Source: Megalobrama amblycephala
Taxonomy: Eukaryota; Chordata; Actinopteri; Cypriniformes; Xenocyprididae
DNA length: 64,000 nucleotides
Direction: 5' to 3'
Assembly (NCBI RefSeq): GCF_018812025.1
Contig: NC_063063.1
Span: forward strand, 5,126,442 to 5,190,441
The notes below the pieces were generated by a model, which saw only the letters and a program-made list of their open reading frames with translations, was not told where the DNA came from and searched no databases. The translations under genes were made by a program, and so were the position numbers. Positions 10,201 to 24,836 of this stretch are shown here, piece by piece. Within the stretch, counting starts at the first letter, position 1, and each line of letters opens with the position of its first letter.

Positions 10201-13200
10201 ATAAACATCATTGTGCTTCACCTTCAGTAAGTGAAGCTCCCACAGTGCCGTGTTCTGGGGGTTGCAGTATTCGGGCACATCCAGCTCTGGGAGATACACA
10301 CCGCTGCCCTGCATTTCATTATCCAGCAGGATGTCACACTTAGGGAAGGTCTACACAAACACAAGAGAGAAATAATTCATACAGTCACCTCAAGCACGAA
10401 CGCCTCCATTAGCTTAATTAAAGAAGGAAGAGCACTGGCTCACATGCATCAGCGTCCTATTGGCTGCCAGGACGCCCACGCAGGAGTCAGGCAGCACGTG
10501 CAGGCCGAGCGTGCTCAGTCTCTTCATGAAGGCCTGCGCCCTCTGCAGGGTGACCTGCTTCCTGCGTTTGGTCAGCATCACGTCCAGGCACTGCAGAACG
10601 ATCGTCGTGTCATCATTCGCACCTCCTGCAGCCAATCCGAGACAACAGATATGTTTGCGAAATTAAACTTGCGCGAAAAATTGGAATATTGCGTAAAGCA
10701 GCGTTTCCATTCCACGTGTTCAAGAGAGCAAAATATCCACTTCCAGGGAAACTGGTACAAAGTATCAGTAATAAAATAAAGAAATATGCTGCATATGCTG
10801 TGTAGGAGCAGTTTGATAGCAGCGGATCCCTTATATATCCGCCGATATCTGTATAAGCACTTGGTGAAGAGCATCAAAGATGTCTATTTACAACATGTTT
10901 TTGAAGTGATGATAACTGTAGCCACTCAAAAACATATCTGATCAGCGTGTGAACACAATGGCCAAGTCAGAGGTGTTTAATAATCTGCTCAACAGAGCTC
11001 AAAATGCTAGGGGGAAATTTTTTAAAATCTCAGTACCGACTTGGTACAAAGGTCGGTACTTTTGACAATCCTACAATCTAATGGGTCTCGCAACAAAAAA
11101 CAAGAGAATTGTGCATCTAATACTGGAAAATAAACATTTGGGACACCAAAGTGTGTAAGTGACGGGATGTTCTCATATTAAATAACCCTGTGTCACTGCA
11201 CATCGGCAGAACAAAGACACACTGGAGATCTTACCTGCGTGCAGCGTCAGCAGGGTTTGGTACAAGTGGCTGTAGAATTTCAAAGGGTCGATGTTGAGGA
11301 CGTCACCTGTTGAAAACACGTATTTTAGCACAGCGAGGGCAGGATGTTCGTGAAACCAGAGCTGCGGCTGTACTGACCTTGTCCTGAGAGGATGTGGAAG
11401 GATGTGAGAATGCAATGAAGACTCTCACGATACGTCAGATCCTGGGTGAAGGAAAACGCAAAAATGTTAACGCATAAAATTTTACATTGATAAATCATAA
11501 AGCAGCTGCTCCCGGTTCAAATACTTACACCCGATATGATGAGGCCGTAGAGCACCGCCAACAAATCATCAAAGAACTCCAAGTTTATAAGATGAGCAAA
11601 CCTTCAGGAAACAGTTTGAACCATGTTATTCACGTTAACAAAAGCACCCAAACGCTTTATTACAGTGTAATAACACTATAATAAAGCTGTTATGCACCAT
11701 GTGGTTCTTACTTTGCAAGACCTTCTAAAACGGAAGGCAGTAAGATGGATTTCTGAGCTTTCTTGAGTATTCTGAAGTAGATGAGGAACACAATGTTCAG
11801 CGTCTCTGTGTGCTGGAATCAAAGATGGACGAATCACAATATGTGATAATGATAATATATTCATGCAATAAAAGGAACTGTTCATCAAGCTCTCCATCTG
11901 CTCTAGTCACACTCACCAATTTAATTTTCTTCTCCTTGCCCTCTGAAGCCTCAGCTTCTAGAAGCTCTTTCTGTAGCTTCTCCTCTGCTTTCTTCCACTG
12001 TTGAGGACAAGATCGAGGATCAAGGAAACAAAACAGAAAAAATGTTTAAATCAACAATACCAGCAAACCGGTATACCACTTTTCCAGTGGCTTCGGTTCA
12101 GGATTTATATTTCACATTTGAAATTCTTCAAAAAAAGATATAAAGAACTCTTAAATATTACAATACAAAACTACTGATTAGAGGTATAGAAGCAAATATA
12201 AAATATAGCTGCAAGCAGCAATTACGGGGCCAAGCACAAAAACGGCACAAGAAGCCAGCCAACATGGCTGTGAGCATCAGACCAACAGCAGCAGTGAGCA
12301 ATTAGAGAAAAAAGTTATTAGCATTTTTGTCAATTTTGTTATAACTTTTGACCACAAGGTGGCGCTGGTCCGAAACTTTGCATTTTGCAACTTGGCATTG
12401 TCCTGATGACCCATACCAAATTTATGAATTTTGGTCAAACCCATCAGAAGTTATAAGCAAAAATAGCCATTTTTCATATCTCCACTCCAGTAGGTGGCGC
12501 TGCGCCGAAACACTGTATGATGCCTCAGGTCATGCTTGTGAAGACATGTACCAAGTTTGGTCTGAATATGATAAAGCAGTGCAGAGATACAGCTTCAAGA
12601 ATCGTTTTTGCATCATGCCTCAAATTCTTTGCTCTGGTATACGAAAACGGTTTGACTTATCGACTTGAAATCCATAACTTTTTGTCGGCATGGTCTGAAG
12701 ATGACACGGTTCGATTTTGGTGAAAATCGGAGCAACGGTCTTGGAGGAGTTCGAAAAAATAGGTTTTTAAAGAAAAACAATATGGCAGACAGGAAGTCCA
12801 GCTGACTATGGAAAATGTGATATCTATGTTCTCAGCATGACCCAAGGAATCTACAGAGACCAGTTTCATTACAATCGGTTAATATAGTCAAAAGTTATTA
12901 GCATTTTGTAAATTTTGTTATAACTTTTGACCACAAGGAGGCGCTGGTCCAAAACTTCTTAGGCTCCTTCAGGGCATTGTGCTGATGACCCATACCAAGT
13001 TTCATAACGATACGCTAATGTGTTCGTAAAATACAGCATTTTAGCACAAAATTCAAAATGGCCGACAGCCAAAATGTCCGATATGGGAAAATTGGATATC
13101 ATTCGACTCGGCATGATTCCCCGAATCCAACGAGACCAAATTCATTATAACCCATCAGAAGTTATAAGCAAAAATAGCCATTTTTCATATCTCCGCACCA

Positions 13201-16200
13201 GTAGGTGGCGCTGCGCCGAAACGCTTCATGTTGCCTCAGGTCATGCTTGTGATGACAGGTACCAAGTTTGGTCTGAATACAATAAAGCGTTGCGGAGATA
13301 CAGCCTTATGTCTATTTTCGCAAGCACTAAGTACAATTTGTTCGCGTGTTTTTCGAAAACGGTTTGAGGAATCAACTTGATTTCCATAACTTTTTGTCGG
13401 CATGGTCTGAAGATGATCTGGTTCTATTTTCGTGAATAATCGGAGTAACGGCCTAGGAGGAGTTCGAAAAAGTAGGTTTTTCAGAAAATTCAAAATGGCG
13501 GAAAAATTTTCATGACGGAAAATTACGTCATAGGGTGCATTTGATTCGTTTCGAATTTTGTTTCTAGCCCTTATGGTTCAAAAGTTATTAGCATAAACAT
13601 AAGTGCAACTTTGGACAGCTAGTGGCGCTAGAGGAATTGAGTTAGAGACTCCAAATTTGCTATGGACAAAGGTCAGACTGTCCTCTAACTGTGTGCCAAA
13701 TTTCACAACTTTCCCGCAAGCGGTTCTATGGGCTGCCATAGACTTCAAGAGCGGAAGAAGAAGAAGAAGAAGAAGAAACGGAAGAAGAATAATAATAAGC
13801 GTATGGAACGCCAACAGATACAATAGGTGCCTACGCACCTTCGGTGCTTGGCCCCTAATTATTTAAACAAAGACATTTAAAAATATTTCAAAAGTTTGGG
13901 GTCAGTAAGATTCTTTGAAAGAAACTAAAACTTTTATTCAGTAAGGATGCTTTAAATTGATCAAAATGATAGTAATGTTACAAAAGATTTCTATTTTCAA
14001 TAAATTGTTCTTTTTAACTTTCTATTTATCGAAGAATCCTGAAAAAAATGTCACTTTTCCCATGAAAATATTAAGTACCACAACTGTTTTCATTAATAAT
14101 AATCAGAAATGTTTCTTGAGCAGCAAATCAGCATATTAGAATGATTTCTGAAGGATCATGTGACACTGAAGACTGGAGTAATGATGCTGAATATTCAGCT
14201 TTGATCACAGGAATAAATTACATTTGAACATATTCACATAGAAAACAGTTCTTTTAAACAGTAAAACTATTTCAGCATAGTACTGTTTTTACTGTATTTT
14301 TGAATGAAAATAAATGCAGCCTTGGTGAGCAGAAGAGACTTCTTTTAAAACATTTAAAAAAAAAAATCTTACAGACCCCAAACTTTTGAACAGAAACCTC
14401 CCATTACCAATTCGGCTTCTCTGATTGGGTAATCCAGTTGCAGGTATTGGGTGGTGGGTAGCGTAGCTAAACCAGTCCACAACTTCAAATCATGACATTT
14501 ATGTGACAACATTCGGTCTCAGTTCAGACCTTGCGCTGCATCCGGGACAAACTTGTCTTCTTCTCCTTGAACGACATGAACTTATTTTTGGGCGCTTCAG
14601 TATCTTTCTTCATGTCCACTTCTTTTATCCTCAGACAGAGGAGAGTCTTCAGCACCTGTGCATTCATATCACAAAACATCATTAATAACAACATCAAGAT
14701 GCCATACGCACATCACATCCTAAAGAGATGGTCCACCAAAAATAAAAAAGAAGATATTTTGAAGAATGCTGGAAACCGGTTTCCGTTCCCAATGACTTGC
14801 ATTTAATGGAGAAAAAATAGAATGGATGTCAATGGGAACCTGAAAAAAAGTGTTTTTTAATAGAACATGAACAAAATAAGCACACTGTCCCTAACAATGT
14901 GTATTCAAAGACATCTAGTATAAAGTGGGACCCAAGATTTAAATCTGACCATGTTCTTTAATCGAAAGTAAAGCTAAAACTGTTTACAATTTTTAAGTAA
15001 ACTTTCCATTTGAATAATTCTCTGTAAGAACTTTGTTTATGGCAAGTACAGATGAGATAAAACTTGTAATGTTCTTCAACAGTGTGATGACCGCACCTCT
15101 GGTTTGACGTTATAGTTCCTGCTCTTGACCATGCCCGAGATGACCTTCACCATTGCTAAAGAGGCCTGACCCACTTTATCCTGTTTCAGCAGGTTTCCTG
15201 ACCGCATCACAACATATCTCAGACACCTGAACACAAGATCACAACATCAAATCGTTACTACCCACATGCAGACCTCCAAATGTGGAGTTTTTCCAGCAAA
15301 TACCGCTAGCAGACTGACCGTCCTGACGGGGTCGTTCATCAAAGGCACCACCATGACTATAATGTTGTTGTGGAAATTGAAGTGAGGCAGAGCTACCAGG
15401 AGATCACAAATGCACCTGATGGCCACTTCAGCAAGACCTTTATAACTCTCAAGAGACACGGCTTTACTTCTCTTCTGCTTCTTCTGCTTCCAGTCTGAAA
15501 CAGCGTCGGATCGGTCAGACGGGATGGTGAGAATGGATGAATGAGAAGTTAAAAGCACTTGATCTACCTTTGACTGTCTGTTCCAGGTCCTCCAGGTAAA
15601 ACTTATACTGGCTGACGAGACCCTCCTCAAACTCTCTCAGCTGCTGCGTCTCTTTTTTCACCTGGAGAAGAAATGTGGCATTTAAGATATTTAAATCTTG
15701 TTATTTAATACTTTCGTTTGCTCAGGGGTCCAATTATCCACTTCTTGAACCAAAATGATTAGGTCTAATGAGCATTTTTCACTCTCAATGACCTTCAGAG
15801 GTAAACAGGTCAGTTTTTGCTACTGTGTCTTGCGTGTATAAATGCCCTTTTCTCAGATAGAAAATAAACTCCAGTCAAAGCCGAATTAAAGGTGCCTTCG
15901 AATGAAAAATTGAATTTATCTTGGCATAGTCAAATAACAAGAGTTCAGTACATGGAAATGACATACAGTGAGTCTCAAACTCCATTGTTTCCTCCTTCTT
16001 ATATAAATCTCATTTGTTTAAAAGACCTTGGAGAACATGCGAATCTCAACATAACACCGACTGTTACGTAACAGTCGGGGTGTACGCCCCCAATATTTGC
16101 ATATGCCCTCCCACGTTTCCAACATTATAAAAGGCATTAGACAAGGGCAGCCAGTATTAACGTCTGGATGTGCACAACCAAATCATCAGATTAGGTAAGC

Positions 16201-19200
16201 AAGCAAGGACAACAGCGAAAAATGGCAGATGGAGCAATAATAACTGACATGATCCATGATAACATGATATTTTTAGTGATATTTGTAAACTGTCTTTCTA
16301 AATGTTTCGTTAGCATGTTGCTAATGACTGTTAAATGTGGTTAAAGTTACCATCGTTTATTACTGTTTTCACGTAGACAAGAGAGCCGTCGCATTTTCAT
16401 TTTAAACACTCAGTCTGTATAATGCACAAACACAACTTCATTCTTTATAAATCTCTCCAACAGAGTAGCATTAGCCGTTAGCCACGGAGCACTATCAAAA
16501 TCAAAATCATTCAAAATCAGAAGTAAACAATATAACAGTATACAATAATCTCATAATCCGACGCATGCATGCCGCAACACATTTCATTTCAACACACAAT
16601 GACGAACACTTTGTAAAGATCCATTTTGAGGGTTATATTAGCTGTGTAAACTTTGTTAAGGCACTGTTTAAGGCAAGCCGAGCTTTGGGCGTGGAGCACG
16701 GGATTTAAAGGGGCCGCAGCATAAAATCGGTGCGTTTATAATAGCCACAAAAAAATTAATAAAAAAAAATCTATGGGGTATTTTGATCTAAACTCACAGA
16801 CACATTCAGGGGACACCTTAGACTTATATTACATCTTTTAAAAACATAATCTAGGGCACCTTTAATACAAAGCCGAAAACACCACAATATTTGGCTTTAC
16901 TCATATTTAAATCTCATAATTAGTGTCTAATTATTGCTTTCTCGTCCATGGTATCTGCAGAGTTGTATCAAATGTAGGACCCTTTACAAGCCTGAAAATA
17001 TACTAACTCTTATTTTGAAATGTCTGTTACTACTCCCAGCTGCTCGTTCAAAAAGGAGATCAAATATGCACTCTTACAACCATCTAAAACATATTACAAT
17101 ATAAACACCATAAAGTAAACATTGTCATAATTCAACCAAAAAAAACAGCACGAGTCTGTAGAATGTGCCACAATTTGACTTTGAACGTTCATCGCTCGCA
17201 TTTCTTTAAACCATTGCCTTTTGAAGTTTAAAGTTTAATAATTTCCCTTTCTTGTGATTCCTTTTTTCCTTCTCCAAAAATAAGACCTCTTAAAAATGAT
17301 AAGACTTTTGTTGTACCATTTAAGATATTTAATACTTTTTATGACCTGTATGCTGTACATGCATTCAGACGTAAACACAGAAGCCGGCACTATGTTCACT
17401 ACTTCAACAGCATAGAGAATGACAGGAAAGAGAAGAAATTGTTGAATAAAGTTGTTATTTTTGTTTTGTTTTTGCACACAAAAAGTATGCTTATATAATA
17501 ATCATAACATTATAGGGTTAGTTCACCCAAAAATGAAAATTCTGTCATTTATTACTCACCCTCATGGCGTTCCACACCTGTAAGACCTTCGTTCATCTTC
17601 AGAACACAAATTAAGATATTTTAGTTGAAATCTGATGGCTCCGTGAGGCCTCCATAGGGAGCAATGGACACTTCCTCTTTCAAGATCCATTAATGTACTA
17701 AAAACATATTTAACTGTTTCATGTGAGTACAGTGGTTCAATGTTAATATTATATTATATTAATATCATTTTTGGAGCGCTAAAAAAACAAAATAACGACT
17801 TATTTAGTGATGGCCGATTTCAAAACACTGCTTCAGGAAGCATCGGAGCACAAATGAATCAGTGTATCGAATCATGATTCGGATCGCGTGTCAAACTGCC
17901 AATGGCTGAAATCATGTGACTTTGGTGCTCCGAACAGCAGATTCGACACACTGATTCATCTGTGCTCCGATGCTTCCTGAAGCAGTGTTTTGAAATCGGC
18001 CATCACTAAATAAGTCGTTATTTTGTTTTTTTAGCGCTCCAAAAATATTCTCGTCGCTTTATAATATTAATATTGAACCACTGTGCTCACATGAACCGAT
18101 TTAAATATGTTTTTAGTACATTAATGGATCTTGAGAGAGGAAATGTCATTGCTCCCTATGGAGGCCTCACTGAGCCATCGGATTTCAACTAAAATATCTT
18201 AATTTGGTCTTACGGGTGTGAAACGGCATGAGGCATGAATTTTCATTTTTGGGTGAACTAACCCTTTAATGTTGAATCACTGTAGTCACGTTGACTATTT
18301 TAACCATGTCTTTACTACTTTTCTGGACCTCAAAATGTGCAATGACGTTGTTGCCTATGTGTGGTTCAGAAACCCTCGGATTTCATCAAAAATATCTTAA
18401 TTTGTGTTCCGAAGTTGAATGAAGGTTTGGAACGACATGAGGGTGAGTACTTAAAACTTTTTAAAATTTTTGGGTGAACTGACCCTTTAAAGGTCCCGTT
18501 TTTCGTGGTTTTTTGAAGCTTTGATTGTGTTTATAGTGTGCAATATAACATGTGTTCATGTTTCGCGTGTAAAAAAACACAGTATTTTTCACATAATTTA
18601 CTTATCTGTATACCGCTGTTTCCACTGTCATAAAAACGGGCTGATGACTTCCTTGTTCTATGAAGTCCCTCCTTCAGAAATACGTAACGAGTTCTGATTG
18701 TGCCAGCGGTTCCTGTGTTGTGATTCGACAGCAGTTTAGCGCATCTTGCCCGGAAAGGTCACGCCTCTTACCATAACGTGGAGATGCACGCGCTCAGTGT
18801 TATTGTAAACATGTCTTTAATTTTACCCTATCAATTTGAGCCGGAATCAGACCCGGTGATTGGACTGCGGGATGAAAATAACAGCGTTTCGACCACATGG
18901 CGACAAACACACTCTACAAACGCAACTCTTGTGTATTCCTGTGGGCGGAGGTTAGTCAAAAAACTGTTTTAGTGACGTCATTAAAGAAGGAAGTAGAGGG
19001 ATGTAGTCCAAACTGGCCGTTCGATGTAGGCGACTTCTGTTAAATAAAATATCTCGCTTGGCATTGAACTTTGAGCTTTAAAATTTTACAGATTTTATTT
19101 ATACTCTAACAACAACATTACACACTAACTAAAGTTTGAAACATGGGATCACGAAGAAACGGGACCTTTAAGGACCCGTGGTAACCCTGGAGTCACAACC

Positions 19201-21615
19201 TGGACCAAGTTTCTAAACACCCACAAATCATCTAAGTTTAGCTAGTAATGTGACAATGTATTCATCTGTCTGCCATCAGACACCTGAGCATTTCTGAATA
19301 AGTTGTTTTTGCGGCTCAGTTGCAAGAAATGCCTAAAGGAAAGCTAAATTTCTCATAATATGACTCCTTTAAAAGTGAGGCACTGTACCTTTGTGGCTTT
19401 CTCAGCTTCCGTCAGTGGTCGGATTCGATATGCCGGCACAATGTCCTTAAACACCTCCATGAGGGAGACCATGACTAACTTTCTGACAGTGACTGCAACG
19501 CACGGGTCCGTCTCCATCAGCATGGCCCTCAACTCCTTCAGCTTCTTGATCTGAAACACGAGTGAAATGTCATCATACACGTAACAACAGTACAGATCAT
19601 GCAGAAGTTCATTGTGAAGGACTGTCTTACGTTAGCATGTGGATCTGCGAGTATCGCTGATGACAGACTTGCGATGCGCAGTTTCTTCTCCATCAGTCTC
19701 TGAGTCCGCAGCTCTAACTGCTCCTGAGGAGTGAGCGACGGACCGCTCTCGGGTTCCTCCTCTGATATTAGGTTAAACAAAGTCATCACGAATATCATCA
19801 AAAAGGTGCACTGAATCATTTAAAAATAAAAATAAAACAAGTTTTATACCCACAGAAATAAATTTAAAATACATACACTTTAAGATTAAGATGTTTTAAT
19901 GTTTTTGAAAGAAGTCTCTTTATATTGAATTCTCTTATTTATTCAATCAAAAATACAGGTGCTGGTCATATAATTAGAATATCGTGAAAAAGTTCATTTG
20001 TTTTATTGTAAATTATTTTTAAAAAATGAAACTTTCATTTATACTAGATTCCCTACATGTAAAGTAAAACATTTCAAAAGTCTTCTTTTTTTTTTTTTAA
20101 TTTCTTGATTAAAATGTACAGCTAATGAAAGTCCAAAATCCAGCATCTCAAAATATTAGAATATTTACATTTGAGTTTCATTAAATGACCATCCCTACAG
20201 TATAAATTTCGGGTATCTCTTTTTCTTTGAAACCACACTAATGGGGAAGACTGCTGACTTGGCAATGGTCCAGGAGACAATCATTGACACCCTCCACAAA
20301 GAGAGTAAGTCACAGATGGTCATTACTGAATGGGGTGGCTGTTTACAGAGTGATGTATCAAAGCATATTAAATGCAAAGTTGACTAGAAGGAAGAAATTG
20401 GGTAGGCAAAGGTGCACAAGCAACAGGGATGACCACAAGCTTGAGAATACTGTCAAGTAAAGCCGATTCAAACACTTGGGAGAGCTTCACAATGAGTCGA
20501 ATGAAAGCCGGAGTCAGTGCATCAAGAGTCACCACACTCAGACATCTTCAGGAAAAGGACTACCAAGCCACTTCTGAAACAGAAACAACGTCAGAAGCAT
20601 CTTACCTGGGCTAAGGAGAAAAAAAAGAACTGGACAGTGAACAGTGGTCGAAAGTCCTCTTTTCAGATAAAAGTAAATTTTGCATTTCATGTTGAAATCA
20701 TGGTCCCAGAGTCTGAAGGAAGACTGGAGAGGCACAGAATCCAAGCTGCTTGAAGTCTAGTGGTGAAGTTTCTGAAGTCAGTAATGATTTGGGGGCCCGT
20801 GACATCTGCTGGTGTTGGTCCATTGTGTTTTATCAAGTGCAAAGTCAATGCAGCCATCTTCCAGGAGATTTTGGAGCACTTTATGCTTCCATCTGCTGAC
20901 AAGCTTTATGGAGATGCTGATTTCCTTTTCCAGCAGGACTTTCAGCAACCTGCCCACAGTGCAAAAAACACTTCCAAGTGGTTTGCTGACCATGATATTA
21001 CTGTGCTTTCTTGGCCAACCAACATGCCTGACCCCTGAATCTATGGGATATTTTCAAGAGAAAGATGAGAAACAGTCGATCCAACAATATACAGATGATC
21101 TGAAGGCTCAAGTAGTGCCTCAGCAGTGCCACAGGCTGATCACTTCCATGCCACACTTCACTGATGCTGTAATTTGTGCTAGGAGCAAGTCATTTGCTGT
21201 AATATGTGCTGCCGACCAAGTATTGAGTGTACAAATGAACATACTTTAAAGAACTTGAACTTTTCTGTTTTGCAAATCCATTTTTTGATTGATCTTAGGA
21301 TATATTCTAATATTTTGAGATACTGGATTTTGGACTTTCATGAGCTGTACGCTCTAATCATCAAAATTTAAAAAAAAAAAAAAAACGTTTGAAATGTTTT
21401 ACTTTACATGTAGGGAATCTAGAATATATGAAAGTTTCATTTTTAAAAATAATTTACAATAAAAAAATGAACTTTTTCATGATATTCTAATTATATGACC
21501 AGCACCTGTATATTCTGAAATTTTATTACAATTTAAAAGAATTGTTTCCCATTTGAATGTATTGTAAAATGTAATTTATTCCTGTGATCAAAGCTGAATT
21601 TTCAGCATCATTACC

Positions 21616-21652
<37 letters not shown>

Positions 21653-24600
21653 TAAAAAATTATGTAAATAAATATATGGCCGTTTGCTGGAAGCTAATTA
21701 TTATATTTTATAAAGTTTTAAATATGGACATTTTTCTTACAAAAAGCCCATCACTTCTCTTCAGAAGGCTTTATTAACCCCTGGGGCCGTATGGATTAGT
21801 TTTATGATGGATGGATGCACTCTTTTGGGCTTAACAATCCCCCTTCACTCCCATTATCAAGTTTGGAAAGAGCCAGAAAATTTTAATATAACTGATTGTG
21901 TTCGTCTGAAAGAAGAAAGTCATATACACCTAGGATGGCTTGAGGGTAGTCTTGAGTAAATCATGGGATAATTTTCATTTTTGGGTGAACTATCCCTTTA
22001 AGATGAAAGAAATTTCAAGGGGTTGCATTTGAAGAAATGAGAAATGCACACCAACCTATTTCTAACTCATCCTGGTCCTTCGGTTCCTCCTCTTCCTCTG
22101 CCTCAGGCACAACTAGAGGACACAATCAAATGACACAGTTCATCACAAAACATCCTCTCCAGCACTACAGCATTTACTGAAGAGTCATGTGACGACACAC
22201 ACCGGGTTTCTCCATAGTCTGAGGGATCAGGCCGCTCTTGTCTTTGATGGGCAGCAGGTGAATGAGCTCTTTCTCCTCCTTCTGCTGCATCTTCCTGGGC
22301 ATCTTCTCATACTTCTCCACCGGCTGCTCGGACTTACGCTTTTTAGCATGTACTGGAGCACTGTGTTTCCCCACAAAAGGAAAGTGAAGGAAAAAGAGCA
22401 TACTCGTACTCAAATATCAGCTGATCACTCACTGTACATAGTCTAAGAAGAAAAAAACATCACAAGATTTGATAAAGAGAATCAAAGTACATGTTTTAAA
22501 GACCGCTGCTTACCATGATGAGATGTCTCGAGTCAGAAAGGAAGCTTTCTGTGCCATGGATTTGATCTGTTCAAGGTCATCCTCATCCATCATATCAGTG
22601 GGCAGAGACTCCAGAAACTCCTCCTCCTCTTCTTCATCCTCTGGAATCATACATCAACATTACAACACTCTCTCAACACCGAGCACGAGTTCATGAAAAT
22701 TATCAGAAAGCAGTTTCCTTCACCTGGTTTCTTCTTGTAGCGCTCCAGGGGTTTGAGGGTCTGATGGGAGACATCAGTAATGGCTTGCCGGAGCTTCCGC
22801 TGCTCTTTGCGCTGTTTCTTCGCTGAGCTCTGCTGCTTAAACTGACGATTCTTCAGTTTGTTTTCTAGCTTCAGATTGCTGGTTTTCAGCAATTTTCTGA
22901 AGCTAGGCTTCTTTTTCCTGTTCTTTTTGGAAGCCTTGGGTGAAAGATGCATTAAAGTACAGTTAAATAATGCATGCTGGTGTACAATTATACATATGAC
23001 AGATGAAGCACAACAGAATTCAGAGGCTGACTTGCCAAAAAAGAGTTTTGACTTACATAGTGTATTACAATATAATACAAGGTTAACCAGTAGTGTGTAT
23101 GCTACAGTATGAGGTTAAACCTCAGGTGATCTTTGGTTGTTTTAGACCAAAAATGTTATGTTTGTTATATATTTTTTTTAAATGTTGCATTTAATTGGAA
23201 CGGAACGAAATTTGGTGATTTTTGTGGCTGTGTGAACAAAAAATAATTGTGGATGTCATTTGAAAAGACTAAGTATGGAAGCTTGTTTCCACCAATAAAA
23301 TAATAAATAAAAAAGATAATTGCAACTTTTTATCTCACAATTCCAAATTTTTTCTTGTAATTGCAAGTTTATATCTCACAGTTCTGACTTTTTTTCCCCT
23401 CAAAATTGCATGATATAAACTCACAATTGTGAGGAAAAAGTCAGAATAAAAAGTTGCAATTATCTTTTAAATTGTTTTATTCCATGTACTATACAAATTA
23501 GTCATGACGCAGAAATAAAAAACACACAGCAATGAAGGGGTTAAACTAAATCATCAGGAGTGCAAAACAGACACATATGAACTGGTGTGACTGTAACAGA
23601 GCAAATATATGCAAACTTGAGAAAAAAATAAAAAATAAAAAAATAAACATTGACTTAAGTAGTCTTTGATTTTGTCTCAATATATCCAAATGGAGAACTT
23701 AATAAATGTAAGTTGGGAAATAAATGTAAAATGTGGTTGGGAAATGCTGCATGAATCTGCCTTAAAATCACTGGATTTCAAATGCTTTTGCTCTATTTTT
23801 TTTTTTTTTTTTTTAGATTAAACGCAGCATTAATAGTATAAAATTTGTTTTTTCCCTAATATATACACTACCATTCAAAAGTTTGGAAACATTATTATTT
23901 TTAATGTTTTTGAAAGAAGTCTCTTGTTCAAAAATACAGAAAAAAACAGTAATATTGTGAAATATTATTACAATTTAAAATAATGGTTTTCTATTTTAAG
24001 ATAGTTTAAAAAATATAATTTTTTTCTGTAATGCAAAGCTAAATTTTCAGCAGCCATTACTCCAGTCTTCAGTGTCACATGATCCTTCAGAAATCATTCT
24101 AATATGCTGATTTGATACTCCGTTATTATCAAAGTTGGAAACAAAGTTGTGTTGCTTAATATTTTTTAGAAACTGTGATACTTTTTTCAGGATTCATTGA
24201 TGAATAAATAGTAAAAAAGAACAGCATTTATTCAAAATAGAAATATTTTCTAACAATATAAATCTTTACTATCACTTTTGATCAATTTAACACATCCTTG
24301 CTGAAAAAAAAAAGAATTAATTTCTTCCAAGAAAAAGAAAGAAAAAAATAATGACCCCAAACTTTTGAACAGTAGTGTATTTAATTTAAATAAATGCTGC
24401 TCTTTTTTAAAGTTTTTATTCATCGAAGAATCCTGAAAAAAGTCAAATTATAAAAAATATTAAGCAGCACAACATTGATAATAAATCAGCATATTAGAAT
24501 GATTTCTGAAGGATCATGTGACACTGAAGACTGGAGTAATGATGCTGAAAATTCAGCTTTGCATCACAGAAATAAATTATGTTTTAAAGTATATTAAAAT

Positions 24601-24772
24601 AGAAAACCATTATTTTAAATTGTAATAATATTTTACAGTATTACTGATTTTTTTTTTTTCTGTATTTTTGATCAAATAAATGCTAGCTTGCTGAGTAGAA
24701 GAGACTTTTTTTTTCCGAAAACATTAAAAATAGAAATGTTTCCAAACTTTTGAATGGTAGTGTGTGTATATA

Positions 24773-24836
<64 letters not shown>

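Larger units (their letters stand above)
7704..10221 (-). other. noc3l intron 18 with nested transposons
   Basis: The intron carries the inverted-repeat element at 8098-10052 and the hAT-like element inside it at 8142-9678. Positions 7704-8097 are AT-rich (T-rich run near 7870-7915) with nothing recognised. Small frames here (for example 9403-9633) have no family resemblance. Confidence 0.7.

Noticed and set aside
10231..10779. 182-residue + strand frame
   Set aside because: It overlaps noc3l exons 17 and 18 on the opposite strand, whose spliced frame is clearly homologous to NOC3L; this frame is a shadow.
12348..13367. Two similar + strand frames (106 and 115 residues) suggesting a duplicated gene
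   Set aside because: Their similarity comes from a repeated unit inside a dispersed element; there is no start context or domain.
18778..18972. 64-residue + strand frame, also found near 43432, as a small gene
   Set aside because: It occurs in both copies of a 677-bp non-autonomous transposon and carries no domain; the second copy is frameshifted.
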